From contig NZ_SNYF01000008.1 of the NCBI RefSeq assembly GCF_004362805.1, positions 248,001-312,000 on the forward strand: a stretch of DNA of 64,000 nucleotides. Direction: 5' to 3'. Below the pieces are notes generated by a model that was given only the letters and a program-made list of their open reading frames with translations, was not told the DNA's origin and made no database searches. A program made the translations under genes and the position numbers. This document shows positions 1 through 8,749 of the stretch, piece by piece (position 1 is the first letter of the stretch; every line of letters starts with the position of its first letter). This DNA comes from Algoriphagus boseongensis (GTDB lineage Bacteria; Bacteroidota; Bacteroidia; Cytophagales; Cyclobacteriaceae).

Positions 1-1
1 C

Positions 2-313
2 GGTGAGCTTTATGTTCCTGTTTTCTCAGAAAATATCAAAAAACTGGAAGGCAAAGTGGTAGAAGCAGATGGATACATCATTCCTTTTGAGGGAATGTTT
101 AAGCCTGATCACATCATCCTTTCCAGCCTACCGCTGGCTGAATGTTTCTTCTGCGGTTCTGGTGGCCCGGAAACTGTCATGGAAGTCATGCTTGCCAAGC
201 CTATCAAATACACCTCAAACCGGGTGAAGGTCAAAGGAACCCTGACTCTAAATTCAAAAGATCCAGAGAAGTTGATGTATATTTTGAAAAATGCTCAACT
301 GATTTCTCAATAA
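2..313 (+). CDS. C-terminal part of a DUF3299-like protein (5' end outside window)
   Basis: The reading frame is open from base 2, so this is the last ~103 codons of a gene that starts before the window. The visible protein has the pattern 'ADGYIIPFEG' followed by a Cys-rich turn 'ECFFCGSGGPE', which resembles small DUF3299-type proteins found beside ABC transporter or lipoprotein genes. The two cysteines (CxxC) could bind metal or form a disulfide. No catalytic role can be assigned. It ends just before a strong hairpin terminator at 315-344. The coding call is solid; the family call is tentative because only the C-terminus is seen. Confidence 0.65.
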   Translation, partial: GELYVPVFSENIKKLEGKVVEADGYIIPFEGMFKPDHIILSSLPLAECFFCGSGGPETVMEVMLAKPIKYTSNRVKVKGTLTLNSKDPEKLMYILKNAQLISQ

Positions 314-314
314 A

Positions 315-344
315 AAAAGCTCCCAAAAGGAGCTTTTCTTTTTT
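315..344. terminator. Rho-independent terminator, probably bidirectional
   Basis: Perfect 9-bp stem AAAAGCTCC / GGAGCTTTT with a 5-nt loop, followed by CTTTTTT on the plus strand and preceded by an A run (U run on the minus transcript). It lies between two convergent genes and can serve both. Confidence 0.85.
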
Positions 345-357
345 AGGTTGATTTCAA

Positions 358-1179
358 TTAACCGACCAATTCTTTTTCCAGGTTTCTAAATCTTTCCAGA
401 ATGGATCGGGTTACTGGGCCCACTTTTCCATTTCCTATTTTTCTATCATCAAGTTGAGTAACTGGCAAAAGTACCTTGGTGGTGCTGGTAATAAACGCCT
501 CATCCGCATCCCAAACTTCCTCTAAGGTTATTGGTCTAATTACAGCATCCTTGGCCAGTTGAAGAATATGCTTTCGTGTAATTCCCAATAAGATATGTTG
601 GTCTGGAGTATGGATGATCCCATTTTTTACTATGAAAAAATTACTTCTGGAGCTCTCACTCACCATACCATTCCAGTGATAAAGGACATCTTCTGCTCCC
701 AAATTTTTCCAATGGTAACTATGCCAAACCGGTAAGGCATAATTGGTTGTTTTGATTTCGGCGATGGGGCGCACATATTCCAAGGTCAACAATTTGATGC
801 CTTGATTGTATTTTTCTTCTGCTGGAAAATCCAAAGACTCACAGAAAATAAATAATTTCCCCTCTGCTGGAGAAAAGTGATTTTGGGATACCCCACCACT
901 CAAGACCATTCTGAATCCACCTTGCTTCAGGTCGTTTTTTTCAGTGAGCTCAGAAATGATGGCCTTTAGTTCTTCTCTGCTATACTTCAAAGGCAAATGT
1001 GTTTTTTCTGCAGAAGCAATGAACCTATCCAAGTAATGCTCTATAAATAGAGGCTGATAATTGGATGTTCTGAAAAAGTCAAAAATCCCATAACCACGGA
1101 TTAAACCGAGATCCATAGGATGGATGGTTGCAGATTCGGAAGGGATGATAGTGCCATCGGCAAAACAGAAAGGTTTCAT
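358..1179 (-). CDS. Class IV PLP-dependent aminotransferase (BCAT/DAAT/ADC-lyase superfamily)
   Basis: The 273-aa protein has the fold-type IV PLP enzyme layout. The N-terminus carries 'LGLIRGYGIFDFFR', the typical substrate-loop start. The catalytic lysine is probably K143 in 'EIKTTNYALP', and the conserved 'GMVSESSRSNFF' segment and 'GITRKHIL' phosphate-binding turn follow. Members transfer amino groups to branched-chain or D-amino acids, or act as 4-amino-4-deoxychorismate lyase (PabC). The sequence alone does not settle which, and no pabA/pabB neighbour is visible. It is transcribed alone, with an exact Bacteroidota -7 element just upstream (1200-1207). Confidence 0.88.
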   Translation of the reverse strand: MKPFCFADGTIIPSESATIHPMDLGLIRGYGIFDFFRTSNYQPLFIEHYLDRFIASAEKTHLPLKYSREELKAIISELTEKNDLKQGGFRMVLSGGVSQNHFSPAEGKLFIFCESLDFPAEEKYNQGIKLLTLEYVRPIAEIKTTNYALPVWHSYHWKNLGAEDVLYHWNGMVSESSRSNFFIVKNGIIHTPDQHILLGITRKHILQLAKDAVIRPITLEEVWDADEAFITSTTKVLLPVTQLDDRKIGNGKVGPVTRSILERFRNLEKELVG

Positions 1180-1199
1180 AAGCTTAGGATAATCTCAGA

Positions 1200-1207
1200 C
1201 AAAATTA
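1200..1207 (-). promoter_or_regulatory. Bacteroidota -7 promoter element for the aminotransferase gene
   Basis: The minus strand reads TAATTTTG, an exact match to TAnnTTTG. It lies 20 nt before the ATG at 1179 and predicts a short leader. No clear -33 TTTG was seen. Divergent from the plus-strand promoter at 1276. Confidence 0.55.
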
Positions 1208-1275
1208 ACCATTGCATTGGGATTTCCAGAAATTCCATTTTTCTCTTAGTTTTTAATTTTAAGGGTAATAAATTG

Positions 1276-1283
1276 TACCTTTG
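1276..1283 (+). promoter_or_regulatory. Bacteroidota -7 promoter element for the 1305 lipoprotein
   Basis: Plus strand TACCTTTG matches TAnnTTTG exactly, 21 nt before the chosen ATG at 1305. This supports the ATG rather than the in-frame TTG at 1281, which would overlap the promoter. Confidence 0.6.
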
Positions 1284-1304
1284 GAATCTGTTAACCGTCC
1301 TAAT

Positions 1305-1733
1305 ATGAAATACCTGCTTTTTTGTTTGGTTATTGGAGTTTCTTTCATTTTTCAATCTTGTGGAAATAAACAGGTTGAGGAAAATAAAAAGTTGAGAGAA
1401 GAAGTCATCGCTGTTCATGACGAGGTGATGCCTAAAATGGGGCAACTAAAATCCTTTGAAAAGACTGCCTTGCAAATGGCGGAAGACATTTCTAAAGCCT
1501 CTCCCATGGATTCGGTTAAGATTCAGGAGCTCAAAAATTTAGCTGCTGAGCTAGATCAAGCCTATGAAGGAATGTTTGTCTGGATGAGGCAATATGACGT
1601 GGAGGATGGGGAGAAAACTCCTGAAGAGGTGAAGACTTACCTCGATGATCAAATGGAAAAGGTGAGCAAGGTCAATCAGGAAATCAAAGCAGTTTTAGAA
1701 AAAGCTGAAAAATCCCTTCGCTCAGGTCAGTAA
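1305..1733 (+). CDS. Small coiled-coil lipoprotein of unknown function
   Basis: The 142-aa protein starts with a lipoprotein signal peptide ending in the lipobox 'FQSC', so it should be exported and lipid-anchored. The mature part is almost all charged helix ('EENKKLREEVIAVHDEVMPKMGQ' region and the Lys/Glu-rich C-terminus) and probably forms a helical bundle or coiled coil. An in-frame TTG lies 24 nt upstream, but the ATG at 1305 gives a clean signal peptide and fits the promoter at 1276-1283. Its end overlaps the end of the convergent cytochrome gene by 7 bp. No enzymatic motif is visible and no function is assigned. Confidence 0.8.
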   Translation: MKYLLFCLVIGVSFIFQSCGNKQVEENKKLREEVIAVHDEVMPKMGQLKSFEKTALQMAEDISKASPMDSVKIQELKNLAAELDQAYEGMFVWMRQYDVEDGEKTPEEVKTYLDDQMEKVSKVNQEIKAVLEKAEKSLRSGQ

Positions 1734-2176
1734 TTTTCTGGCTTGGTTTGTAAATATTTTTCCACGTCAGGAGCAGAAATTACCCCTTCTTCCATTCCCC
1801 AAATATTGTAGAGATACGTGGTGATCTGTGCAATTTCCAATGGCTTCAGTTGAGGATTGGCTGGCATTTTTTGGTCATAAATTTCACCATTCACTTCAAT
1901 TGGACCTTCCTGCCCATGGCGAATGATCCATATCGTCCGGTGCACGCTTTCTTTGAAATAGTCAGCTTCTCGAAGTGGGGGGATTAGTTTTCCCAGTCCT
2001 TTTCCGTCTGATTGATGGCAGTTTCCACAATAATTTTCATAAAGCGTTTTCCCATTCACCGCATAAATCATCACGTCCGGATCAGAAATTTGAGCCAAAG
2101 TGTTTTCCTCATTGGTTGACTTAGGACTGCAGGAAGTAATCCAAATCAAGCCCAGCAAACCGAAAATCAATCTCAT
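1727..2176 (-). CDS. Mono-haem class I cytochrome c lipoprotein
   Basis: The 149-aa protein has a lipobox ending 'WITSC' (C16) and one haem-binding motif C50-G-N-C53-H54. A downstream 'DQKMPANPQL' supplies a likely axial methionine. It should be an exported, membrane-tethered electron carrier of the cytochrome c (CccA/c551-like) type. It is the last gene of a coupled minus-strand group: its start overlaps the SCO gene stop by 4 bp (ATGA type). Together with SCO and the HemJ-like protein it suggests cytochrome oxidase assembly or respiratory electron transfer. The 3' end overlaps the convergent lipoprotein gene by 7 bp. Confidence 0.9.
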   Translation of the reverse strand: MRLIFGLLGLIWITSCSPKSTNEENTLAQISDPDVMIYAVNGKTLYENYCGNCHQSDGKGLGKLIPPLREADYFKESVHRTIWIIRHGQEGPIEVNGEIYDQKMPANPQLKPLEIAQITTYLYNIWGMEEGVISAPDVEKYLQTKPENY

Positions 2177-2805
2177 TTCTTCAGCAATTTGGGGATGTCA
2201 TTGAGCAGACGATCCACTTGATCGGCTTTCGTACCGTCGTATACTCCTCTGATTCTTCCATTTTGGTCGATCAATAAAAATGCTCCGCTATGCAAAAATC
2301 CACCTGGTTCCATCTGGTCAGCCATGGCAGTAGTGAGATAGCTGGTTTGACCTATTTCAAATATTTTTTCCTGGTCTCCAGTGAGGAAATTCCAGGTTGA
2401 AGCATCTTCCACACCGAGCTTTTCAGCATAATCTTTTAAGACCTCTTGGGTGTCATGTGTAGGATCAATGCTATGGCTTAAGATTTTAAAATCAGGATTG
2501 TCCTGGTATTTCATAAATACCCTAAGCATTTCCTTTTTCATGATAGGACATATCGTCGGGCAGGTGGTAAAAAAGAAATCTGCGACATACACCTTGCCTG
2601 ACATATCCGCTTTTCGAACGGTATCACCTACCTGGTTTACAAAAGCAAAGTCTGCAATGGTATGATAAACGGTGTCCTGATTTTCATCCACATATCTTTC
2701 TCCGAGGATAGGGAGTTCAAGTGGTGAATCAGAATCTGTACCTGAAGGCTTGCAGGATACCAATCCGATAAAAACTAATCCAACTAGTAGTATAGATATT
2801 TTCAT
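2173..2805 (-). CDS. SCO1/SenC/PrrC family copper chaperone lipoprotein
   Basis: The 210-aa protein has an N-terminal lipobox ('IGLVSC', C18) and a thioredoxin-like fold. The copper-binding CxxxC is C82-P-T-I-C86, and the third ligand is H172 in 'GGFLHSGAFLLID'. SCO proteins deliver copper to the CuA centre of cytochrome c oxidase or act as periplasmic thiol reductases. All three metal ligands are present, so it should be functional. Its ends overlap the flanking genes by 4 bp each, so translational coupling is likely. Confidence 0.93.
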   Translation of the reverse strand: MKISILLVGLVFIGLVSCKPSGTDSDSPLELPILGERYVDENQDTVYHTIADFAFVNQVGDTVRKADMSGKVYVADFFFTTCPTICPIMKKEMLRVFMKYQDNPDFKILSHSIDPTHDTQEVLKDYAEKLGVEDASTWNFLTGDQEKIFEIGQTSYLTTAMADQMEPGGFLHSGAFLLIDQNGRIRGVYDGTKADQVDRLLNDIPKLLKK

Positions 2806-3344
2806 TGTCCCTTTTTTGATCTGTAATTTTTATAAATCTTAATTCCCAGCATGAGCAAAACCGCCAAACCAATCAGGCCGGCAATTCCCCAGACCATGCT
2901 GACCGTGTTTTTTAAGACGATGAGGAATACTATAGCAAAAAGCAAAATTGTACTCACTTCGTTCCATAAACGGAGTTTGGTTGAGCTCCATCTTGCTTTG
3001 CCTGCTTGCAACTCTTTAAAGAGTACGTGTGAAAACCCATGGTAAACATAAAGTAATACCACAAACCCCAGCTTGGCATGCATAAAGCCAAGTTCAAGGT
3101 AGCCCCATCTGTATGTCAAAACCCATGTCCCAAAAATCAAAGTCAGGATTGCAGAAGGCCAGGTGATGATATACCAAAGCCTGGAAGCCATAAGGTCCAG
3201 CTGGGGCTTAAGAATATTTCTTTCCAACTCAGGCTTCTCAAGTGCCTCGGTCTGGTAAATGAAAAGCCTGACAATGTAAAAAAGGCCTGCAAACCAGGTG
3301 ACTACAAAAATGATGTGCAATGCCTTGACGTATTCGAAACCCAT
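2802..3344 (-). CDS. hemJ: HemJ/CopD-like membrane protein (putative protoporphyrinogen IX oxidase)
   Basis: The 180-aa membrane protein has about five hydrophobic segments. It opens with 'YVKALHIIFVVTWFAGLFYI', matching the HemJ (UPF0093) start with the conserved His10. It also has 'RLFIYQTEA' and 'HAKLGFVVLLYVYHG' with the conserved lysine. HemJ oxidises protoporphyrinogen IX in haem synthesis. In typical members the second motif reads RLFxYH; here the His position is Gln, a possible divergence. It heads the group hemJ-like, SCO, cytochrome c. Annotation pipelines often label such proteins CopD; the short length and His/Lys motifs favour HemJ. Confidence 0.65.
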   Translation of the reverse strand: MGFEYVKALHIIFVVTWFAGLFYIVRLFIYQTEALEKPELERNILKPQLDLMASRLWYIITWPSAILTLIFGTWVLTYRWGYLELGFMHAKLGFVVLLYVYHGFSHVLFKELQAGKARWSSTKLRLWNEVSTILLFAIVFLIVLKNTVSMVWGIAGLIGLAVLLMLGIKIYKNYRSKKGQ

Positions 3345-3398
3345 TATCAGAATTTTGGCCTAAATTAAGGCCTAAACCCCGTAAACCCTCAATAGTTT

Positions 3399-3803
3399 TT
3401 GAAAAGGAACCGAATCATTTTCTACTTGCTCACTCTAATTGTGGCAATAATCCTACTTCAGATCATTCGAACCAGCTTTTCTGGGCCGGGATTAGAAAGG
3501 TTCGAAGGCAAATTAGAGGAGGTTGGATTTTTCAGAAATGAAAATAATACCGGGCCGGTGCTAAGGGTTTATGCTGTGAAAGTTATTGAAGCAGATAGGG
3601 AGACCATGAGAGCTTTTGCAGATGCTCAACCCCATACCAAATATGGAAGGACGCTGGTTTTTTTCTTTTCTGATCAAATTCCTGAAAAGGTTGAATTAGC
3701 TCCGGTTGAGCCTTATTTTCCACAGGAATACCTTCCATTGCTTTTAGCTAAATTTGAAAAAACTCCCATGGGTGAGGGTCGATTTGAAGTAGTTCAACCA
3801 TGA
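3399..3803 (+). CDS. Small single-pass membrane protein coupled to meaB
   Basis: The 134-aa protein starts with a strong hydrophobic anchor ('IIFYLLTLIVAIILLQII') after a short basic tip. About 100 residues without a recognised domain follow. The start is TTG at 3399; the next in-frame ATG would delete the anchor, so TTG is preferred. The stop overlaps the start of meaB by 4 bp (ATGA), so the two are probably co-translated. Its function is not recognised. Confidence 0.75.
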   Translation: MKRNRIIFYLLTLIVAIILLQIIRTSFSGPGLERFEGKLEEVGFFRNENNTGPVLRVYAVKVIEADRETMRAFADAQPHTKYGRTLVFFFSDQIPEKVELAPVEPYFPQEYLPLLLAKFEKTPMGEGRFEVVQP

Positions 3804-4780
3804 AAAAAAGACTTAGCCTTCCTGAATATCGAGACGGAATTCTTTCCGGCAATCGGGTTATCCTGAGTAAGGCAATTACTTTGGTTGAAAGCAGGCTGGA
3901 TTCTGATCAAGATTTGACGGCAAGTCTTATACAGGAAATTTTACCCAATACAGGGAAATCCATTCGAATTGGAATTACAGGTGTTCCCGGAGTTGGAAAG
4001 AGCACTTTTATTGAAGCCTTTGGGAAAATGTTGCTTGACTCGGGGAAAAAGGTAGCTGTATTAGCTGTGGACCCTAGTAGTCAGCTTACCAAAGGAAGTA
4101 TTTTGGGGGATAAGACCCGAATGGAAAGTTTGGCGACGGATAAGAGAGCTTTTATCCGGCCTAGCCCATCTGGACAAACTTTGGGAGGCGTAAGTAATGC
4201 TACACGGGAATCCATGCTGCTATGTGAGGCGGCAGGTTTTGATGTTATTTTGGTCGAAACGGTAGGTGTGGGTCAAAGTGAAACTGCTGTGAAAAACATG
4301 GTCGATTTTTTCCTACTGCTTATGCTGTCAGGAGCAGGAGATGAACTCCAGGGGATTAAAAAGGGGATCATGGAAATGGCAGACGGTATCGTTATCCATA
4401 AGGCTGACGGAGACAATTTGGACCTCGCAAAAAAAGCCAAGACCAATTACCAAAATGCCTTGCACCTGTTTGCTGCTTCTCCGAAAAATTGGAATCCCCA
4501 AGTTGTTCTGGCTTCCTCCATTGCCAAGACAGGTTTGAATCAGATATGGGAAATGATCTTGTCCTATCAGGACCAGATGATTCGTAATGGTTTTTGGGAA
4601 AAAAATCGGGCTGCCCAACGTTTAAATTGGCTGGATGATCAGATTAGCTATTTGTTGGGACAGACTTTTCTGAAAAATCCAGAAGTCAAAAAGACTTTGG
4701 ATTCTAATCGGCCTAAGGTGGAATCTGGGGATTTGAATCCCGGAACTTTGGCCAAAAAATTAATCAAACTGGTATTTTAG
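3800..4780 (+). CDS. meaB: MeaB/ArgK-family GTPase, methylmalonyl-CoA mutase chaperone
   Basis: The 326-aa G3E-family GTPase has a Walker A motif 'GVPGVGKST' (K67), the 'AVDPSS' and 'GGVSNATRE' segments, and 'VETVGVGQSE' (switch region), all typical of MeaB/MMAA. It gates loading and release of damaged adenosylcobalamin on methylmalonyl-CoA mutase and keeps the enzyme active. The length is normal. Here the gene is about 2.6 kb from mutA/mutB, separated by an unrelated lipoprotein and dnaA, rather than in the same operon. It is coupled to the upstream membrane protein by a 4-bp overlap. Confidence 0.93.
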   Translation: MKKRLSLPEYRDGILSGNRVILSKAITLVESRLDSDQDLTASLIQEILPNTGKSIRIGITGVPGVGKSTFIEAFGKMLLDSGKKVAVLAVDPSSQLTKGSILGDKTRMESLATDKRAFIRPSPSGQTLGGVSNATRESMLLCEAAGFDVILVETVGVGQSETAVKNMVDFFLLLMLSGAGDELQGIKKGIMEMADGIVIHKADGDNLDLAKKAKTNYQNALHLFAASPKNWNPQVVLASSIAKTGLNQIWEMILSYQDQMIRNGFWEKNRAAQRLNWLDDQISYLLGQTFLKNPEVKKTLDSNRPKVESGDLNPGTLAKKLIKLVF

Positions 4781-4791
4781 ATTTCCTAACT

Positions 4792-5544
4792 ATGCGATTC
4801 CTGTATCTAATTGTCTTCATTGGTTTCTTTTCATGTTCAACCAAAAATCCTGAGAAAACCATTTCTGAAGAAACTAAACTAACCTTTGAGTTGGATTCCT
4901 TAATTCAAGAGAAGTGTGTTGGAGAAAATTGTGCTACGCTGAGATTGGTTTGGCCAAAGGCGAATGGAAAGAATCAGGAATTGATTAATCAGGAAATTCA
5001 AAGTCAGCTTACTTCCATGCTCATGTTTGGGGAGAAGTCCAGCGAATCCAGAGATAGCCTGATCGCAGATTATTTCAAGGTTTTCGAGGAATTCAAAAGA
5101 GATTTTCCGGATTCCTATGGGGGCTACGAACTTCAAGTCGAGGCAGGAATTCCTTATGTTTCGGACAGTACGATCAGTATCAAATATTCCTGGATGAGCT
5201 ATATGGGTGGAGCACATCCTAATCATGGAGTTCAGTTTTTGAATTTGGACAAAAGCTCTGGAAGAGCACTTTCCATAGATCGGCTTGTCAAAGATGAGGG
5301 TCGATTAAAAGAGCTAGTCGAGCAAAAATTCAGAGCTTTTCACGAAATCAAACCCGAGTTAAAAATTGAGGAGGATGGCAGGTTTTTTCTCTCTGAAACA
5401 GGTTTTTTCCTTGCTTCAGCCATGGGGTTTCAGGAGGATAAAATTTGGGTGATCTACGTTCCCTACGAAATTGGTCCATATTCCATGGGTTACACCGAAT
5501 TGGAATTTACCAAAGAAGAATTGGGAGAGCTAGTACGCTGGTAG
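4792..5544 (+). CDS. DUF3298/DUF4163-type lipoprotein
   Basis: The 250-aa protein carries a lipobox 'IGFFSC' (C15). The C-terminal half contains 'SYMGGAHPNHGVQFLNLD' and 'ALSIDRLV', typical of DUF3298, a domain also found in the RsiV anti-sigma factor, where it can bind lysozyme. The N-terminal half fits a DUF4163-like region. It probably sits in the periplasm on a lipid anchor. It starts 11 nt after meaB, so it may be cotranscribed, but nothing connects it to mutase function. Confidence 0.8.
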   Translation: MRFLYLIVFIGFFSCSTKNPEKTISEETKLTFELDSLIQEKCVGENCATLRLVWPKANGKNQELINQEIQSQLTSMLMFGEKSSESRDSLIADYFKVFEEFKRDFPDSYGGYELQVEAGIPYVSDSTISIKYSWMSYMGGAHPNHGVQFLNLDKSSGRALSIDRLVKDEGRLKELVEQKFRAFHEIKPELKIEEDGRFFLSETGFFLASAMGFQEDKIWVIYVPYEIGPYSMGYTELEFTKEELGELVRW

Positions 5545-5596
5545 GGGGAACTTTGAGCTTGGAAACTCGATTCAAATTTCAAATCTGAATATCCAA

Positions 5597-7012
5597 TCAA
5601 TACGATCTGATTTTGAATTTCTTTTTCAGTTCATTCACTGAATTTCGGAAACTCGCATCGGTCTCCATCATGTCATTTACGGTTTGCACGGCATGAATTA
5701 CGGTGCTGTGATCTCGTCCTCCAAAATGGTAGCCGATTGACTTCAAAGAGTGGTTGGTAAACTCCTTGGAGAAGTACATCGCAACCTGTCGAGCGATGAC
5801 AATTTCCTTCTTCCGGGTTTTTGCTTTGAGATCTTCCAGCTGGATAGAAAAATATTCAGAAACAGACTTTTGGATAAAGTCAATCCCAACCTCTGTCTCG
5901 ATATCCTTGATGAAATTCTTGATGACCGTTTTGGCCAATTCAAGGCTGATTTCTACTCTATTTAGCGAAGCATGAGCGATCAAGGAAATCAAAATACCTT
6001 CCAATTCCCGAACATTGGTATCTACTGTGTAAGCAAGATATTCCACGACATCATCGGGAATAAAAATTCCCTCAGACTGCATTTTTCTGCGAATGATTGC
6101 CACCCTGGTTTCAAAATCAGGCATTTGCAAGTCAGCAGTCAATCCCCATTTGAATCGGGAAAGCAAACGCTCCTCCAAACCTTTCAGATCTCTTGGTGGA
6201 CAATCTGAAGTCATGATAATCTGCTTTTTGCTCTGATGCAGATGGTTGAAAATATGAAAGAACATTTCCTGAGTTCTATCCTTTCCAGCCAAAAACTGAA
6301 TATCGTCAATGATCAAAACATCGACCTGCATATAAAAATTGGTGAAGCTTTTCACATTTCCATCCTTGATGGAATCCATGAATTGGTTCACGAATTTTTC
6401 TGAAGAAACGTAAAGGACAAATTTCTCCTCAGGGCCGTTTTTGATCTCATTGCCAATGGCCTGTACCAAGTGGGTTTTTCCCAAACCTACCCCTCCATAA
6501 ACCATCAAAGGATTAAAGGAAGTGATGCCTGGTTTGGTCGCGACTGCAAATCCAGCTGAACGGGCCAATCTATTGCAATCTCCCTCGATATAAGTGCTGA
6601 AGGTATAGTTTGGATTCAAATTGCTTTGGGTAAGCATATCTGCATCCAAGGATTGCATTTCAAATGGAGTTTTTACTTCCGAACCAGGAGCAGGTTTTTT
6701 ATTCGAAGAATTACCTTGAGGATAAGAAACTGCAATAGGTTGGTTAGAGGAATTGCCTTTATCCACTACCACTGCATATTCCAAACGGCCGTTTTGACCA
6801 AGGGTACTTTTGATGGCCAATTTCAAAACCTGTACATAATTGTCCTCCAGCCATTCATAGAAGAATTGACTTGGGACTTGGATGGTAAGGCTAGAGCCTT
6901 CCAATTTCACAGGCTGAATGGGCTTAAACCAAGTAGAAAAGCTCTGCTCGTTTACGTGTTGTTCGATAACACGCAAACATTCATTCCAAACGGCACTAGC
7001 TTCTGAACTCAT
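5597..7012 (-). CDS. dnaA: Chromosomal replication initiator DnaA
   Basis: The 471-aa protein has all four DnaA domains: N-terminal domain I ('VWNECLRVIEQHVNEQSF'), a variable linker, an AAA+ core with Walker A 'GGVGLGKTHL' and Walker B 'LIIDDIQFL', and the C-terminal DNA-binding domain with the signature 'GRDHSTVIHA'. It binds DnaA boxes, unwinds the origin and loads DnaB. The length is normal. It is transcribed alone, divergent from mutA. A consensus-type DnaA box lies 56 nt upstream of the start, which suggests autoregulation. The adjoining region is too poor in boxes to be called oriC. Confidence 0.98.
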   Translation of the reverse strand: MSSEASAVWNECLRVIEQHVNEQSFSTWFKPIQPVKLEGSSLTIQVPSQFFYEWLEDNYVQVLKLAIKSTLGQNGRLEYAVVVDKGNSSNQPIAVSYPQGNSSNKKPAPGSEVKTPFEMQSLDADMLTQSNLNPNYTFSTYIEGDCNRLARSAGFAVATKPGITSFNPLMVYGGVGLGKTHLVQAIGNEIKNGPEEKFVLYVSSEKFVNQFMDSIKDGNVKSFTNFYMQVDVLIIDDIQFLAGKDRTQEMFFHIFNHLHQSKKQIIMTSDCPPRDLKGLEERLLSRFKWGLTADLQMPDFETRVAIIRRKMQSEGIFIPDDVVEYLAYTVDTNVRELEGILISLIAHASLNRVEISLELAKTVIKNFIKDIETEVGIDFIQKSVSEYFSIQLEDLKAKTRKKEIVIARQVAMYFSKEFTNHSLKSIGYHFGGRDHSTVIHAVQTVNDMMETDASFRNSVNELKKKFKIRSY

Positions 7013-7067
7013 TTAAAATTTTGCTTAAAAAACTTGGTTTCCTTGTTTTTTCGGAGGGGGTCAAATT

Positions 7068-7076
7068 TGTGGAAAA
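7068..7076 (-). promoter_or_regulatory. DnaA box upstream of dnaA
   Basis: The minus strand reads TTTTCCACA, matching the relaxed box TTWTNCACA. It is the only good match I found in the 354-nt dnaA-mutA gap (7013-7366). A single box next to dnaA fits autorepression better than an origin. The rest of the gap is AT-rich without tRNA, repeats or a clear dnaA promoter; it also holds the mutA promoter element. Confidence 0.6.
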
Positions 7077-7334
7077 TTAACTTAAATAAAAAATCAAAAT
7101 TCCCTTGAAAAAGTGAAAATTCCGTGAACCAGATTTGAATTCAGAACTTTCTATTGTCTCCAATACCGTTCCAAAAGGGAAATAATTCAATAAAAATTTC
7201 CGTAAAATTTTCACTTAAAAAAGCGGTTTTAAATCGCTTGTCAATAAGCCTTCTGATTATCAGTTTTTTAGCAATTACCTAAAAGGCTAGGGTCGAATCC
7301 AAAGAATATTTCTGGAGTATAGCAGGGGATTGGT

Positions 7335-7342
7335 TATTTTTG
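7335..7342 (+). promoter_or_regulatory. Bacteroidota -7 promoter element for mutA-mutB
   Basis: TATTTTTG matches TAnnTTTG exactly, 24 nt before the ATG at 7367. It implies that the in-frame TTG at 7340 is inside the promoter and not the start. Confidence 0.55.
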
Positions 7343-7366
7343 AATGCGTGTATAAACCCAAATAAA

Positions 7367-8749
7367 ATGAATGAACTTTTTTCTGAATTTGATTCTGTGT
7401 CAAAGGAAGAGTGGATAGCTCAGGCTAAAAAAGATCTAAGAGGAAAAGACTTTGATCAGAATTTAAAATCCGCACTATGGGATAGGTTAGCAATCGATCC
7501 ATTTTATACTCTTGAAGATAGGGTAGCTGAATCATTTCCAACAGAATTTCAGGCTAAATCAGAAATTCCCGGTTTGCCTCCAAGAATTTGGGGAAATGTG
7601 GTCAGCGTCCTTCCTGGGGATACCAATAGCTCCATTTTAAATGCACTCGAAAATGGTGCCGATGGATTGGTTTTGCATTTGAATGGATTTGAAAATTTGG
7701 ATGAATTAGTAAAGGGAGTTTTCCCTGAATACATTTCTATTTGGATCAAACCTATTGGAAATCCCTTGTTCGTTCTAAATACCTTTTTGGGCTGGATAGA
7801 GAAAATTGATTTGGATCCAGAGAAACTCCAAGGAGGGTTTTTATGGACTCCCTCCGATCTTGTTTTCGAGCAAAATGAAGTATTTCAATTGGGAGTGGAA
7901 TTGTTCACTGAGATTTTTGAACTCACAGATGCCTTTCCAAACTTCAAAGCATTCGCCTTAAAATCTTCACGATATTCTGAATCAGGAGCCAATCCCTTGG
8001 ACGCCTTAATTTTTACCTTAGGAGAGTTGATTGAAATCATCGATCAAGCTCAAATCAAACCAGAAAAGGTTTTTAAAAAAGCGCTTTTAGAAGTTTCAAT
8101 TGGGGACGCTCATTTTGGTGAAATTGCCCGACTAAAGACTTTCCGGGAAATAGTATCTATGCTTGCAGGGCAATATGAGGTAGAATTGGAGTCCAAAGAA
8201 TTGAGCCTTTTCTCCCAAACCTCAGATTGGTCCAAATCTATTTTGGATATCAATACCAATTTGATCCGCCAAACCTATGAGGCGATGGCGGGAGTTTTTG
8301 GAGGTGCAAACTTTCTCTGGGTTAGGCCTTTTGAAGAAGAAAATTGTACTGAGCAGGAAAGAAGAATCGCCCGAAATGTATCCTTGATTTTGCGAGATGA
8401 GGCGTATTTGGATAAAATGATTGATCCTGCAGCTGGATCATATTACTTGGAAAAACTTCAGGAGAAAATCACACAGGAAATTCAATCTGGACTTCTGGAT
8501 TTAGAAAAAAATGGAGGATGGATGGCTGCTTTGAATTCAGGGGAAATTCATTCCAGAGTAAGGGCCTACCGAGAAAAAATCCAGAATAAAGTTTTGGATA
8601 AAAATTTGTCAAAAATTGGCGCGAACAAATACCCGGCTTCTGAAAAGCTTAGAAATGACTATCCTTTCCATGATTTTGAAGAAAAGTCCTTTGAATTAAA
8701 GCCTACTCGGGCGACCTATCTTTTCGAACTACTCAACCAACAACTGTGA
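7367..8749 (+). CDS. mutA: Methylmalonyl-CoA mutase small (beta) subunit
   Basis: The 460-aa protein has the TIM-barrel mutase fold ('[20 protein letters not shown]' start, '[20 protein letters not shown]', '[10 protein letters not shown]') but ends without the C-terminal cobalamin-binding domain. That is the signature of the non-catalytic small subunit of heterodimeric mutases. With MutB it interconverts methylmalonyl-CoA and succinyl-CoA in propionate metabolism. The ATG at 7367 is chosen over the TTG at 7340 because of the promoter element there. Its TGA overlaps the mutB ATG in TGATG, so the two subunits are probably translationally coupled. Confidence 0.93.
   Translation: MNELFSEFDSVSKEEWIAQAKKDLRGKDFDQNLKSALWDRLAIDPFYTLEDRVAESFPTEFQAKSEIPGLPPRIWGNVVSVLPGDTNSSILNALENGADGLVLHLNGFENLDELVKGVFPEYISIWIKPIGNPLFVLNTFLGWIEKIDLDPEKLQGGFLWTPSDLVFEQNEVFQLGVELFTEIFELTDAFPNFKAFALKSSRYSESGANPLDALIFTLGELIEIIDQAQIKPEKVFKKALLEVSIGDAHFGEIARLKTFREIVSMLAGQYEVELESKELSLFSQTSDWSKSILDINTNLIRQTYEAMAGVFGGANFLWVRPFEEENCTEQERRIARNVSLILRDEAYLDKMIDPAAGSYYLEKLQEKITQEIQSGLLDLEKNGGWMAALNSGEIHSRVRAYREKIQNKVLDKNLSKIGANKYPASEKLRNDYPFHDFEEKSFELKPTRATYLFELLNQQL

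Noticed and set aside
7013-7366. Possible oriC next to dnaA
   Set aside because: Only one good DnaA box, no box cluster and no clear unwinding element were seen; insufficient for an origin.
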